49,479 nt of DNA from contig NZ_QFWV02000008.1 of assembly GCF_003149475.2 (NCBI RefSeq), positions 497,658 to 547,136 on the forward strand, written 5' to 3'. The DNA comes from Oceaniradius stylonematis (GTDB lineage: Bacteria > Pseudomonadota > Alphaproteobacteria > Rhizobiales > Rhizobiaceae). The notes below the pieces were generated by a model that was not told where the DNA came from, did not search any database, and was given only the letters and a program-made list of their open reading frames with translations. A program made the translations under genes and the position numbers. This document shows, in pieces, positions 18,137 to 26,603 of the stretch (position 1 is its first letter; every line of letters begins with the position of its first letter).

Positions 18137-19426
18137 CTAGCCCAGCTTCACATTGTCGATGCCGACGATCCGGTCATAGACATAGAACAGCGCCATGACG
18201 AGCAGCAAAAGGATGGTGCCCAGCGCGGCCGCCAGTCCCCAGTTCAGGCTCGTCGATATGTGATAGGCGATGCGGTTGGATATGAAGATACCGCTTGTGC
18301 CGCCGACCAGTTCGGGTGTGATGTAGTAGCCGATCGCCAGAATGAAGACGAGGATCGCGCCGGCGCCGATGCCCGGCACGGTCTGCGGGAAATAGACCCG
18401 CCAGAATGCCGTCCAGTCGCTCGCGCCAAGGCTCTTGGCGGCGCGCACATAGGACGGCGAGATGGTCTGCATCACCGAATAGAGCGGCAGGATCATGAAC
18501 GGCAGGAGGATGTGCGTCATGGCGATGATCGTGCCGGTCTGGTTGTTGATCATCACCAACCGCCCGGCATCGTCGATCAGGTTGATCCAGACGAGGAAAT
18601 CGTTGATCACCCCCTGCTGCTGCAGGAGCACCTTCCAGGCCGAGGTGCGCACCAGAAGCGAGGTCCAGAACGGCAGCAGCACCAGGATCATCAGAAGGTT
18701 GGCCGAGCGTGCCGGAAGGTGCGACAGAAGATAGCCGATCGGATAACCGAGCAGCAGGCACGACAGCGTGATCATCAGGCTCATCACGAGCGTGCGCCAG
18801 AACAGCGTCAGATAGATGCGCTCGTTCTCCGGCTTCATCTCGACGCCCTCGGCGGTCAGTTCCGCATCCACCGCGTTGAGGAAGTAGCCCGGCGTATAGG
18901 GCGGGCTGTAGCGCTTGATCACCGCCCAGACCTCGATATCGGCCCAATCCTCGTCGATCTCGATGAACCGCTCCCTGAAAGGCCCTTCGGCCTCCAACCG
19001 GCGCACCTCCCGCCCGGTCTTGCGGAACAGGCCCGACATGCCGGATTTTTCATAGTTCAACCGCGAGCCGAGCCGGGTGTGAATCCGTTTTTCAACGGCG
19101 ATCTGCAGATCGCGGTAAAGGGCCGCAAAGACGCGCTCGTCCGGAAGTTCGCCGCTGTCGGCGTCCCAAGAGGCCAGCGTCTGCACGGTCTCCGGAATCG
19201 TGTCCCGGACGATGTTGTTCTCGACCGACCGGAACAGCATGTCGGCGATCGGCAAAAGAAAGGAAATGACGACGAAGGCCAGAAGCGGCGCGATCAGCAG
19301 GAAGGACCGCAGCTTTTCGCGGCGCAGCGCGCGCGCCAGGCTGCGCTTGAGCGGGGTTCCATCGGCGGCGCGCACGATGCCGTCGCCCGCAATTGCATCG
19401 GTCGGTGTGTCGGTGGCGCTGCTCAT
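18137..19426 (-). CDS. Polyamine-type ABC importer permease (PotB/PotH-like) with long insert
   Basis: 429-residue permease, far longer than the usual 280-310. After the first membrane segment (about 42-65) there is a hydrophilic stretch of roughly 140 residues, charged and without cysteine, before the remaining five segments. The C-terminal part is canonical, with AAKSLGASDWTAFWRVYFPQTVPG as the ATPase-contact loop. By topology the insert faces the periplasm, where it could contact the binding protein. Similar long forms occur in some alphaproteobacterial Pot-type systems. Confidence 0.87.
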   Translation of the reverse strand: MSSATDTPTDAIAGDGIVRAADGTPLKRSLARALRREKLRSFLLIAPLLAFVVISFLLPIADMLFRSVENNIVRDTIPETVQTLASWDADSGELPDERVFAALYRDLQIAVEKRIHTRLGSRLNYEKSGMSGLFRKTGREVRRLEAEGPFRERFIEIDEDWADIEVWAVIKRYSPPYTPGYFLNAVDAELTAEGVEMKPENERIYLTLFWRTLVMSLMITLSCLLLGYPIGYLLSHLPARSANLLMILVLLPFWTSLLVRTSAWKVLLQQQGVINDFLVWINLIDDAGRLVMINNQTGTIIAMTHILLPFMILPLYSVMQTISPSYVRAAKSLGASDWTAFWRVYFPQTVPGIGAGAILVFILAIGYYITPELVGGTSGIFISNRIAYHISTSLNWGLAAALGTILLLLVMALFYVYDRIVGIDNVKLG

Positions 19427-19519
19427 CGCAATCCCCGCTGAATATCCGGGTCGTCAGAAAATGCTCTCAAAATCTGGATCGGACACGGCGCGGGGCGCCG
19501 TGTCCGGTTGTCGTTGGCC

Positions 19520-20662
19520 TTACTGAACCAGCCAGGCCTGGAATTTCGCGTCGATGTCGTCGCGATTGTCGGCCCACCAGGTGTAGTCGTAATTGTGGAC
19601 GTTGGCAGCGTTCGCCGGATCGGTCGGCATGTGCGGCGCCATGTCGATGCCAAGCTCGGCATGGGTGCCCACCAGCGGCGCGGACGATGCACGAGCCGGG
19701 CCGTAGGAGATGTACTTGGCCTGGTCCGCCAGACGCTGCGTGTCGGTGGCGAACTTCAGGAAGTGCTTGGCGCGGTTGAGGCGTGCCTCGTCCAGGCCCT
19801 CCGGAATGATCCAGCCGTCAAGGTCGAACGACTGCATGTCCCACATCATGGCGATGGGCTGGTCCTGCTCGGCGATCGCCGAGAACAAGCGGCCGTTGAA
19901 CGTCGAACCCATCACGACTTCGCCGTCGGCCAGCAGCTGCGGCGTCTCGGCACCGGCCGTCCACCAGACGACCTGGTCCTTGATCGTGTCGAGCTTGGCG
20001 AGCGCGGCTGCGATACCCTCGTCGGTGCTCAGCACATCGTAGATTTCATCTTTCGGTGTGCCGTTGCAGTATGTCGCCCATTCCATGTTGTCGATCGGAC
20101 GCCTCTGCAGTGACCGTTTGCCCGGGAAGGTTTCCAGGTCGAAGATGTCGCAGATGTCATCGGGCACGGCACCGTTCCACTCGGCCACATCGGTGCGATA
20201 GCCGAATGTCGTCGAATAAACGATCTGCGGCACGAAGCAGTCGTTGACGCGCAGCACGCCGAAATCATCGTCGGCCGACGTGCCGTCCGGAGCGGGGGCC
20301 AGTTCGGTCGCGCCGTCGATCTCGATCGCAAGACCCTCGTCACACAGGCGGATTGCATCCGAAGCCACCACATCGACGACGTCCCAGGTCACGTTGCCGG
20401 CTTCGCTCATGGCGCGCAGCTTGGCAACGGCCTCGGCCGAGGATTCGTCCCAAACGAAGGTGACGCCCGTCGCCTCGGCATAGGGCTCCGAATAGGCCTT
20501 GATCTGCGAATTCTGATAGGCGCCGCCCCAGGAGACGACGGTCAGTTCATCGGCGCAGTTCTCGCAGGGCGCCTCGGCCAGCGACATGTCGCCTTCGGCA
20601 AACGCCGGCAAAGCCAGCACGCCAGCCGCCGCGGTCGCCATGAGAATTGACTTGAGTTTCAT
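19520..20662 (-). CDS. Polyamine-type periplasmic substrate-binding protein
   Basis: 380-residue class I extracellular solute-binding protein of the PotD/PotF group. A Sec signal peptide (MKLKSILMATAAAGVLALPAFA) is cleaved before EGDMSLAE. The mature part has LTVVSWGGAYQNSQ and VTWDVVDVVASDAIRLCDEG. It contains several cysteines, including a CENC pair near the mature start that may form a disulphide, which is not usual in PotD. The ATG has GGGAGC 6 bases upstream. Confidence 0.88.
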   Translation of the reverse strand: MKLKSILMATAAAGVLALPAFAEGDMSLAEAPCENCADELTVVSWGGAYQNSQIKAYSEPYAEATGVTFVWDESSAEAVAKLRAMSEAGNVTWDVVDVVASDAIRLCDEGLAIEIDGATELAPAPDGTSADDDFGVLRVNDCFVPQIVYSTTFGYRTDVAEWNGAVPDDICDIFDLETFPGKRSLQRRPIDNMEWATYCNGTPKDEIYDVLSTDEGIAAALAKLDTIKDQVVWWTAGAETPQLLADGEVVMGSTFNGRLFSAIAEQDQPIAMMWDMQSFDLDGWIIPEGLDEARLNRAKHFLKFATDTQRLADQAKYISYGPARASSAPLVGTHAELGIDMAPHMPTDPANAANVHNYDYTWWADNRDDIDAKFQAWLVQ

Positions 20663-20763
20663 TGATTGCTCCCTTTTTTGTCCGGGACAGCCCCGGCGGA
20701 TGGCCGAACGCGCTGTCCCCATTGCCCCGGGCACCACTGCCCGCGGTCAATTTCGTTGCGCGC
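20663..20763 (-). other. Intercistronic spacer with hairpins
   Basis: Between the ATPase and binding-protein genes the minus strand reads CCGGG-GCTGT-CCCGG and a wider GACAGC...GCTGTC pair, followed by A-rich sequence rather than a T run. It is not a terminator; such stems commonly protect or separate the abundant binding-protein mRNA. Confidence 0.4.
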
Positions 20764-21900
20764 TCACGCCACGGCGTCGAGCGCCTTGCAGTCCGAGGCC
20801 GACCACCCGACCTTGACCATGTCGCCTTCCGAGATCGGCCGCTTGTCGCGCCGGTTGCGGACCTTGACGATGAACTCGTCATTGCCGGCCACGTTCATGC
20901 GCACGCGAATGTGATCGCCCAGATAGATCAGTTCCTCGATCTTGCCGTCGAGCACGTTTTCCGGCTCGTCGGATGGCGCCAGTTCGATCCGCTCGGGCCG
21001 CAGCGAAACCGTGGTCCTGCTGCCGGCGCCCTTGACATTGACCGGATCGGCAACCAGCAGCGTTCCATCGTCGAGCCGCACCTCGCAATTGGCGCCGTCC
21101 ATCGCGACAACCTCGCCCGAAAGCTTGTTGTTCTCGCCGATGAACTGGGCGACGAAGGAGTTTTGCGGGCTCTCATAAAGAACGTCGGGCGACGACAATT
21201 GCTGGATCACGCCGTCATTGAAGACCGCCACACGATCCGACATGGTCAGCGCTTCGGTCTGGTCGTGCGTCACATAGACGATGGTGACGCCAAGATTTTC
21301 GTGAATGTGCTTGATCTCGTACTGCATCTGCTCGCGCAGCTGCTTGTCGAGCGCGCCCAGCGGCTCGTCCATCAGCACCAGTTCGGGATCGAACACGAGC
21401 GCGCGCGCCACCGCGACGCGCTGCTGCTGGCCGCCCGAAAGCTGCGCCGGCCGCCGGCCGCCGAACGCGCCCAGTTCGACCATGTCGAGGGCCCGCCTGA
21501 TGCGGTCTTCCTGTTCGGCCTTGCCGACCCCGCGCACCTGCAGCGGGAACGCGAGATTCTCGGCCACCGACATGTGCGGGAACAGAGCGTAATTCTGGAA
21601 CACCATGCCGATGCCGCGCTTGTGCGGCGGCACATTGTTGATGCCCTGCTCGTTGAGATAGATCTCGCCATGCGTCGCCGGCTCGAAACCGGCCAGCATC
21701 ATCAGGCAGGTGGTCTTGCCGGAGCCCGAAGGCCCAAGCATTGTCAGGAATTCGCCCCGGGCGATATCGAGATTGAGGTCTTTGACGACGAGCGTTTCAC
21801 CGTCGTAGCTTTTCTGAACACCGTCGAACTTGACTGCTGCGCCTCTGGAAATGGCTTTCCACTCCGCTTTTTGAACCCCGTCGCCGGCGAAAACTTCCAT
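20764..21900 (-). CDS. Polyamine-type ABC importer ATPase (PotA-like)
   Basis: 378-residue ATP-binding subunit. Walker A is GPSGSGKTT, the Q-loop VFQNYALFPHMSV, the signature QLSGGQQQRVAVARALV, and Walker B LVLMDEPLGALD. A C-terminal TOBE regulatory domain (about residues 285-375) is present, as in PotA and FbpC. ATG at 21900 was chosen; upstream only a TTG at 21954 extends the frame. First gene of the four-gene operon running to 17267. Confidence 0.9.
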   Translation of the reverse strand: MEVFAGDGVQKAEWKAISRGAAVKFDGVQKSYDGETLVVKDLNLDIARGEFLTMLGPSGSGKTTCLMMLAGFEPATHGEIYLNEQGINNVPPHKRGIGMVFQNYALFPHMSVAENLAFPLQVRGVGKAEQEDRIRRALDMVELGAFGGRRPAQLSGGQQQRVAVARALVFDPELVLMDEPLGALDKQLREQMQYEIKHIHENLGVTIVYVTHDQTEALTMSDRVAVFNDGVIQQLSSPDVLYESPQNSFVAQFIGENNKLSGEVVAMDGANCEVRLDDGTLLVADPVNVKGAGSRTTVSLRPERIELAPSDEPENVLDGKIEELIYLGDHIRVRMNVAGNDEFIVKVRNRRDKRPISEGDMVKVGWSASDCKALDAVA

Positions 21901-21960
21901 ACCGCCGACACCCTCATCAAATCGAACATCGCCCCCGGTTGTAAAGGGGTACAATCAAAT

Positions 21961-22008
21961 CAATTTGGCGTTGACGACGAAATTTCTGTCGAGAATGCGA
22001 CAATTTGG
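21961..22008. promoter_or_regulatory. Candidate operator before the Pot-type operon
   Basis: CAATTTGG occurs at 21961-21968 and again exactly 40 bp later at 22001-22008; between them lies the dyad TGTCG-N6-CGACA (21987-22002). No known regulator site is recognised. Confidence 0.3.
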
Positions 22009-22010
22009 GT

Positions 22011-22376
22011 CTAACGGGCGGACGGCACACCATCGCCGGCGATGATCGCGAAATCGCCGGTCAGCGTCCCCGAGGCGCGGTCGAAGATCAAGGCCCGCTG
22101 CGCGCCGTTGCCGTCCGTGCCGCGCAGCATGATGGCATCGGCCGTCAGATCGCTCTCAAGGACCGCGAAACCGTCCGGCACGATCAGATCGCCGCGCGTC
22201 AGCGAAGATGTGGTCGCCTCGCCCAATTGCCAGACGATCGCCGCCAGCACGGCGAAGACACCGACGAACATGATGCCGATCGACACGGCCAGGAGGCGCA
22301 CCATCTTGCGCCGCACGCGCTCGGCGGCGGGATCGAGCGGCGCTTCGTCGGCAAGCTCCGGCGGCAACTGGTTCAT
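22011..22376 (-). CDS. Small single-pass membrane protein
   Basis: 121 residues: an acidic N-terminal 20, one membrane segment (about 27-49, LLAVSIGIMFVGVFAVLAAIVW) and a soluble tail with RGDLIVPDGFAVLESDLTADAIMLRG that looks like a small beta domain. Proteins of this form are found beside rluD in related genomes, possibly DUF6476, though I am not certain of the number. Divergent from rluD. No function known. Confidence 0.75.
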   Translation of the reverse strand: MNQLPPELADEAPLDPAAERVRRKMVRLLAVSIGIMFVGVFAVLAAIVWQLGEATTSSLTRGDLIVPDGFAVLESDLTADAIMLRGTDGNGAQRALIFDRASGTLTGDFAIIAGDGVPSAR

Positions 22377-22455
22377 CTCGGTCCTATTGATTGCGGCGCC
22401 GGCGCCCGATAGCACCGGCAGACAATGGCCCTGCCCTACAGAGGAACGCGGCAAA

Positions 22456-23448
22456 ATGGAAGACGTGACCGCCGGGCCCGACGATGCCGGCCAGCGCCTG
22501 GACCGGTTTCTCGCCGCCGCATTGGACGGCACGGTTTCCCGCAGCCGCCTGAAGGCGCTGATCGAGGACGGGCGCGTGACGGTCAACGACACCGTGGTGC
22601 GCGAGCCGCGACGCTCGATGCGCAAAGGCGATGTCGCGCGCATCGACCTGCCGCCGCCCGCCGATCCCGAGCCACAGGCCGAGGCCATCGCGCTTTCGGT
22701 GGTGTACGAGGACGATACGCTGATCGTCATCGACAAGCCGGCCGGCATGGTCGTCCATCCCGGCTCCGGCAACCCGACCGGAACCCTGGTCAACGCGCTG
22801 ATCCACCATTGCGGCGACACCTTGTCGGGCATTGGCGGCGTCAAGCGCCCGGGCATCGTGCACCGGCTCGACAAGGACACGAGCGGCGTCATGGTCGTCG
22901 CCAAGACCGACGCCGCCCACAAGCACCTGTCCGGGCAGTTTGCCGACCACGGCCGCACCGGCGCCATGGAACGGACCTATCAGGCGCTGGTCTGGGGCGC
23001 GCCGGACCGGAACGCCGGCACGATCGCCACCCATCTCGGCCGGTCCGGCAGCGACCGCACCAAACAGGCCGTCGTCTCCGAAAGCCAGCCGGACGCGCGC
23101 CACGCCGTGACCCGTTTTTCGGTGGAGACGCGCTTCGGCCCGCCGGCGAAACCCGTCGCCAGCCTTGTCGCCTGCACGCTGGAAACGGGCCGCACCCACC
23201 AGATCCGCGTGCACATGGCCCATATCGGCCATCCGCTGATCGGCGATGACGTCTACGGCGCCGGCTTCCGCTCCAAGGCGCGCGCGGTGCCCGAAACGGC
23301 ACGCGCGGCGGTCGAGGCGCTCGGCCGGCAGGCGCTGCACGCCAGGACGCTCGCCTTCATCCATCCCTCGACCGGCGATCTGATGCGGTTCGAGGTCGCC
23401 ATGCCTGCCGACATGGCACGTGTCGCCGAGGAATTGAGGCGCATCTAG
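22456..23448 (+). CDS. rluD: RluD-family 23S rRNA pseudouridine synthase
   Basis: 330-residue enzyme expected to make pseudouridines in the helix 69 loop of 23S rRNA. An S4 RNA-binding domain (about 12-75) is followed by the RsuA/RluD catalytic domain; the catalytic Asp139 is in HRLDKDTSG, and GRTHQIRVHMAHIGHPLIGD is present later. ATG 22456 has GAGGAA 9 bases upstream. Followed by rpoH, a pairing common in alphaproteobacteria. Confidence 0.93.
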   Translation: MEDVTAGPDDAGQRLDRFLAAALDGTVSRSRLKALIEDGRVTVNDTVVREPRRSMRKGDVARIDLPPPADPEPQAEAIALSVVYEDDTLIVIDKPAGMVVHPGSGNPTGTLVNALIHHCGDTLSGIGGVKRPGIVHRLDKDTSGVMVVAKTDAAHKHLSGQFADHGRTGAMERTYQALVWGAPDRNAGTIATHLGRSGSDRTKQAVVSESQPDARHAVTRFSVETRFGPPAKPVASLVACTLETGRTHQIRVHMAHIGHPLIGDDVYGAGFRSKARAVPETARAAVEALGRQALHARTLAFIHPSTGDLMRFEVAMPADMARVAEELRRI

Positions 23449-23453
23449 AAACA

Positions 23454-23482
23454 CTTGAAATCATTGGCATTCGCCACCATTT
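23454..23482 (+). promoter_or_regulatory. Sigma-32-type promoter of rpoH
   Basis: CTTGAAA (23454-23460), 14 bases, then CACCATTT (23475-23482). This fits the heat-shock sigma factor pattern CTTGAAA-N11-15-CCCCATNT with one mismatch in the -10. TTGAAA-N17-CATTTA could also serve a housekeeping sigma factor, so both readings overlap. Confidence 0.5.
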
Positions 23483-23591
23483 ATAGCGCAAAGCCGCGTT
23501 CAGCGGCGGCATAGGCGTGCATGAATTGGCGCATATGCCTCTTGCTTGCCGCATTTCTGCGGGAGCCATCATGGGAGAAAGGGTGCTAACT

Positions 23592-24500
23592 ATGGCCCAG
23601 AACACACTACCGAGCCTTGCCGGCGGCAGTAACGGACTTTCGCGGTACATGGAGGAAATCCGCCGCTTTCCGATGCTTCAGCCCGACGAGGAATACATGC
23701 TCGCCAAGCGCTATCACGAGCATGACGACACCGACGCCGCCCACAAGCTTGTGACCTCGCATCTGCGACTGGTCGCCAAGATCGCCATGGGCTATCGCGG
23801 CTACGGCCTGCCGATGGGCGAGGTGGTCTCCGAAGGCAATGTAGGCCTGATGCAGGCCGTCAAGAAATTCGATCCCGAGCGCGGTTTCCGTCTCGCCACC
23901 TACGCAATGTGGTGGATCAAGGCTTCGATCCAGGAATATGTCCTGCGCTCGTGGAGCCTTGTGAAGATGGGCACGACCGCCAACCAGAAGCGGCTGTTCT
24001 TCAACCTGCGCAAGGCCAAGAGCCGTATCCAGGCACTGGGCGATGCCGACCTCAACGAGGAGCAGGTCAAGAAGATCGCGACCGACCTTCAGGTCTCCGA
24101 GGAAGAGGTCCTGTCGATGAACCAGCGCCTCAGCGGCGACGCCTCCCTGAACGCGCCGATCCGCGCCGCCGAGGGCGAGAGCGGCCAGTGGCAGGACTGG
24201 CTCGTCGACGAGAGCGACAGCCAGGAGAAGATGCTGATCGAGGAGGACGAACTGGACCATCGCCGGGCCATGCTGCGCGAGGCGATGGAGGTGCTCAACG
24301 AACGCGAACAGCGCATCTTCAAGGCCCGCCGCCTGTCCGAGGATCCGCTGACGCTCGAGGAACTTTCCGGCGAATTCGACATCTCGCGCGAGCGCGTCCG
24401 CCAGATCGAGGTCCGCGCCTTCGAAAAAGTGCAAAAGGCGATGGTCGCGGCCGCCGCCAAGCTGAACGCGCCGCCGGCCCAGCTCGAACACGCGGGCTGA
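23592..24500 (+). CDS. rpoH: Heat-shock sigma factor RpoH (sigma-32)
   Basis: 302-residue sigma factor directing RNA polymerase to heat-shock promoters. Region 2 has RLVAKIAMGYRGYGLPMGE and the -10-reading stretch FRLATYAMWWIKASIQEY; the RpoH box NQKRLFFNLRKAKSRI is present, which separates it from RpoD. Region 4.2 has FDISRERVRQIEVRAF. ATG 23592 fits the family start MAQNTLPSLA with AGAAAGGG upstream. About 110 bases of leader separate it from the promoter, room for thermosensing structure. Its own promoter appears RpoH-type. Confidence 0.96.
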   Translation: MAQNTLPSLAGGSNGLSRYMEEIRRFPMLQPDEEYMLAKRYHEHDDTDAAHKLVTSHLRLVAKIAMGYRGYGLPMGEVVSEGNVGLMQAVKKFDPERGFRLATYAMWWIKASIQEYVLRSWSLVKMGTTANQKRLFFNLRKAKSRIQALGDADLNEEQVKKIATDLQVSEEEVLSMNQRLSGDASLNAPIRAAEGESGQWQDWLVDESDSQEKMLIEEDELDHRRAMLREAMEVLNEREQRIFKARRLSEDPLTLEELSGEFDISRERVRQIEVRAFEKVQKAMVAAAAKLNAPPAQLEHAG

Positions 24501-24537
24501 GCGGGAACGTCCGGCAGCGGCAGCGCATCTACCAACA

Positions 24538-24573
24538 GCCCCCGCCTGGCCTTTGCCGGACGGGGGCTTTTTT
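24538..24573 (+). terminator. Rho-independent terminator of rpoH
   Basis: GCCCCCG (24538-24544) pairs with CGGGGGC (24561-24567); an inner stem (CTGGC/GCCGG) continues to a CTTT loop, and six T follow. Confidence 0.92.
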
Positions 24574-24602
24574 GTACCAAGGAACCAGGTTGTCGCCGGG
24601 GC

Positions 24603-26564
24603 TCAGCCCCCGCTTGCATCACCCAGCGGCGCCGCTTCCCACGCCTCGAACACCTCGCGGAAGACCGCATCGCCCGCCGCGCCCTTTTCCAGCGTGATCA
24701 GCGCCCGCCGCCCCGACACATACTGCATCGGAATGTCGACCCAGCCCTGACTGAGCATCAGCGAGGTGTTGGTCTGCACGGCCGTTTGCGCGTCGGTCAG
24801 CGCAACCAGGAAGATGTTGGTGTCGATCGGCGCGGGCACCGCGATCAGCGCGCTGCCGGGGTCCTGCTCGGTGTTCTTGAACGTGATGCGCTGCACATCG
24901 GCGATGCCGCGCCCCTCGAACGTGTCGGGCACAGTGAAGAACAGTTCGACGATATGGCTGGCCGGGAAGGTCACATCGCCATTGCGGCGGATGGTGACTT
25001 CGAGCGCCAGTCCCAGATCCGGGATCGACGACTGGGCACGGATCGCCGGTTCGAGCGGCAGATCGCCGCCGGGCGATTCCTGCACCACCGACCAGACGGT
25101 CGAACCTTGCATCGCGGTGCCCGGCTGGGTTCCGGTGCGTTCCTCGTAGAAAATGGTGCGCTGGCCGACGGCAATGCCGTCCTGCGCGTCGGTGGCCGGT
25201 GCCCCGGGCGTTCCGGCATCGGGCGCGGTCGCATCCTCGCTGCCCGCCGTCTGGCCGGCAACCGAACTGCCCTCGCCGGGGGCGACCGCCCCCGGTGCCG
25301 GGCCTTCGTCGATCTCGCGGCCATCCTCGGTCAGGCGCTGCGTGAACTTCTGGATGCCGTCATCGCCGCTGCCGGCATCGACCGTCTCGGGAGGCGTCGC
25401 TTCGGCGGGCGCATCTTCGCCCGCATCGCCGCTGTCCGCATTGACGGGCGTCGTTTCCACCGTGCGCACAGGCACGTCGCCCTCATCGGTTTGGGACGCC
25501 GTGCCCCCAAGGCCCGACAGGAAGGCGCGAAGCGGCTCCTGGTTGACATAGGCCGCATAGCCGCCACCGGCCAGCAGGACGACAAGCACGGCAGCCGCGA
25601 TCAGCCAGCCGCCGCGGCGGGGCTTTTCCGCCGGTTCCGCAACATCCGCGTCGGCCGGCTCGCCGATCAGGTCGTTGCCGGCTCCGCTCGTGGCGGCCAC
25701 GTCCGGAGCAGTGCCGGCGACCGGTTCGCCGAACAGCACATCGACGGCCCGGTCGGCGTCGCTGTCCGCTTCGGCCATGGTCTCGCGTTCCTCGCTGAGG
25801 AAATCGAGCAGCGGGTCATGGTCCTCGGCGCGCGGCATGGGCGGTTCGGCGTCGGCATCCGGCGGCCGTTCCAGCCCGCCGCCATCGGGCGGCGTGTCGA
25901 GCGCAAACGGGTCTTCTGGAACCGTGTCCGCCTGCCCGGCGACCACGTCGTCGAGCGATGAAATCACATCGTCGACGGTGGGGTCCGGTTCGGCCGGCGT
26001 ATCGAAAGACGGCGCGTCGGGCACGACCGGTTCGTCGAAAACCGTCTCATCCGCCGACACGTCAGCCGAAGGCGCCTGCCAAGGATCGGCCGGCTGCTCG
26101 GCAACGGTGTCCGCGGCACCTTCGGGTTCGGGCTCCGGCGCCGCATCCGGCTCTGGTTCGAGCTCCGACGCCTCATCCGGCTCTGGTTCGGGCTCGGCCT
26201 CGGGCACCGTTTCGCCAACGAACACGGCTTCCGGCGCGGGCTCCGGCTCGACCGTGGCTTCCGGTTCGGCAGGCTGGTCCGGTTCGGCCGGTTCCGGCTC
26301 TGCGGCGGGCGGCTGGTCCGGCTCGGCGTCTGCTGGTACCTCGTCCGGGATCGGCGCCGCATAGCCGGCCTCGATTTCGGCGATCGCCGATTCGAGTTTC
26401 TCGAACTGTCGGTCGATGGCCGCCTGCGGCGGCTGGCTGGCCATGGCGTCGATCTGCCGCTGCACCGTCTGGCGCGCCTTGTCATAGACCTGGGCGCGCA
26501 CCTCCGGCGTCGTTTCCCCCATCTTGTCGAGGGTCTTTTTCAGAATCGCAGCAAAATCTGCCAT
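24603..26564 (-). CDS. Large acidic proline-rich single-pass membrane protein
   Basis: 653 residues in three parts. Residues 1-75 are helical (ILKKTLDKMGETTPEVRAQVYDKARQTV...). About 75-315 is low-complexity, dominated by Glu, Pro, Asp and Ala with repeated EPEPEP-like units. One membrane segment (about 320-340) follows a KPRRGG stop signal, then a second acidic linker and a folded C-terminal domain (about 480-640) outside the membrane. Homologues sit beside purA in Rhizobiales and are of unknown function; some databases mislabel the low-complexity part. Start ATG 26564; 39 bases downstream of purA and probably co-transcribed. Confidence 0.8.
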   Translation of the reverse strand: MADFAAILKKTLDKMGETTPEVRAQVYDKARQTVQRQIDAMASQPPQAAIDRQFEKLESAIAEIEAGYAAPIPDEVPADAEPDQPPAAEPEPAEPDQPAEPEATVEPEPAPEAVFVGETVPEAEPEPEPDEASELEPEPDAAPEPEPEGAADTVAEQPADPWQAPSADVSADETVFDEPVVPDAPSFDTPAEPDPTVDDVISSLDDVVAGQADTVPEDPFALDTPPDGGGLERPPDADAEPPMPRAEDHDPLLDFLSEERETMAEADSDADRAVDVLFGEPVAGTAPDVAATSGAGNDLIGEPADADVAEPAEKPRRGGWLIAAAVLVVLLAGGGYAAYVNQEPLRAFLSGLGGTASQTDEGDVPVRTVETTPVNADSGDAGEDAPAEATPPETVDAGSGDDGIQKFTQRLTEDGREIDEGPAPGAVAPGEGSSVAGQTAGSEDATAPDAGTPGAPATDAQDGIAVGQRTIFYEERTGTQPGTAMQGSTVWSVVQESPGGDLPLEPAIRAQSSIPDLGLALEVTIRRNGDVTFPASHIVELFFTVPDTFEGRGIADVQRITFKNTEQDPGSALIAVPAPIDTNIFLVALTDAQTAVQTNTSLMLSQGWVDIPMQYVSGRRALITLEKGAAGDAVFREVFEAWEAAPLGDASGG

Positions 26565-26603
26565 GAATTCAATCCGCTATGCGCCCGTTCTTGAGGTGCC
26601 AAA

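Noticed and set aside
26080-26340. Repeated short sequences that could resemble a CRISPR or microsatellite
   Set aside because: They are in-frame codons for Glu-Pro-Ala low complexity of one protein and have no regular spacer pattern.
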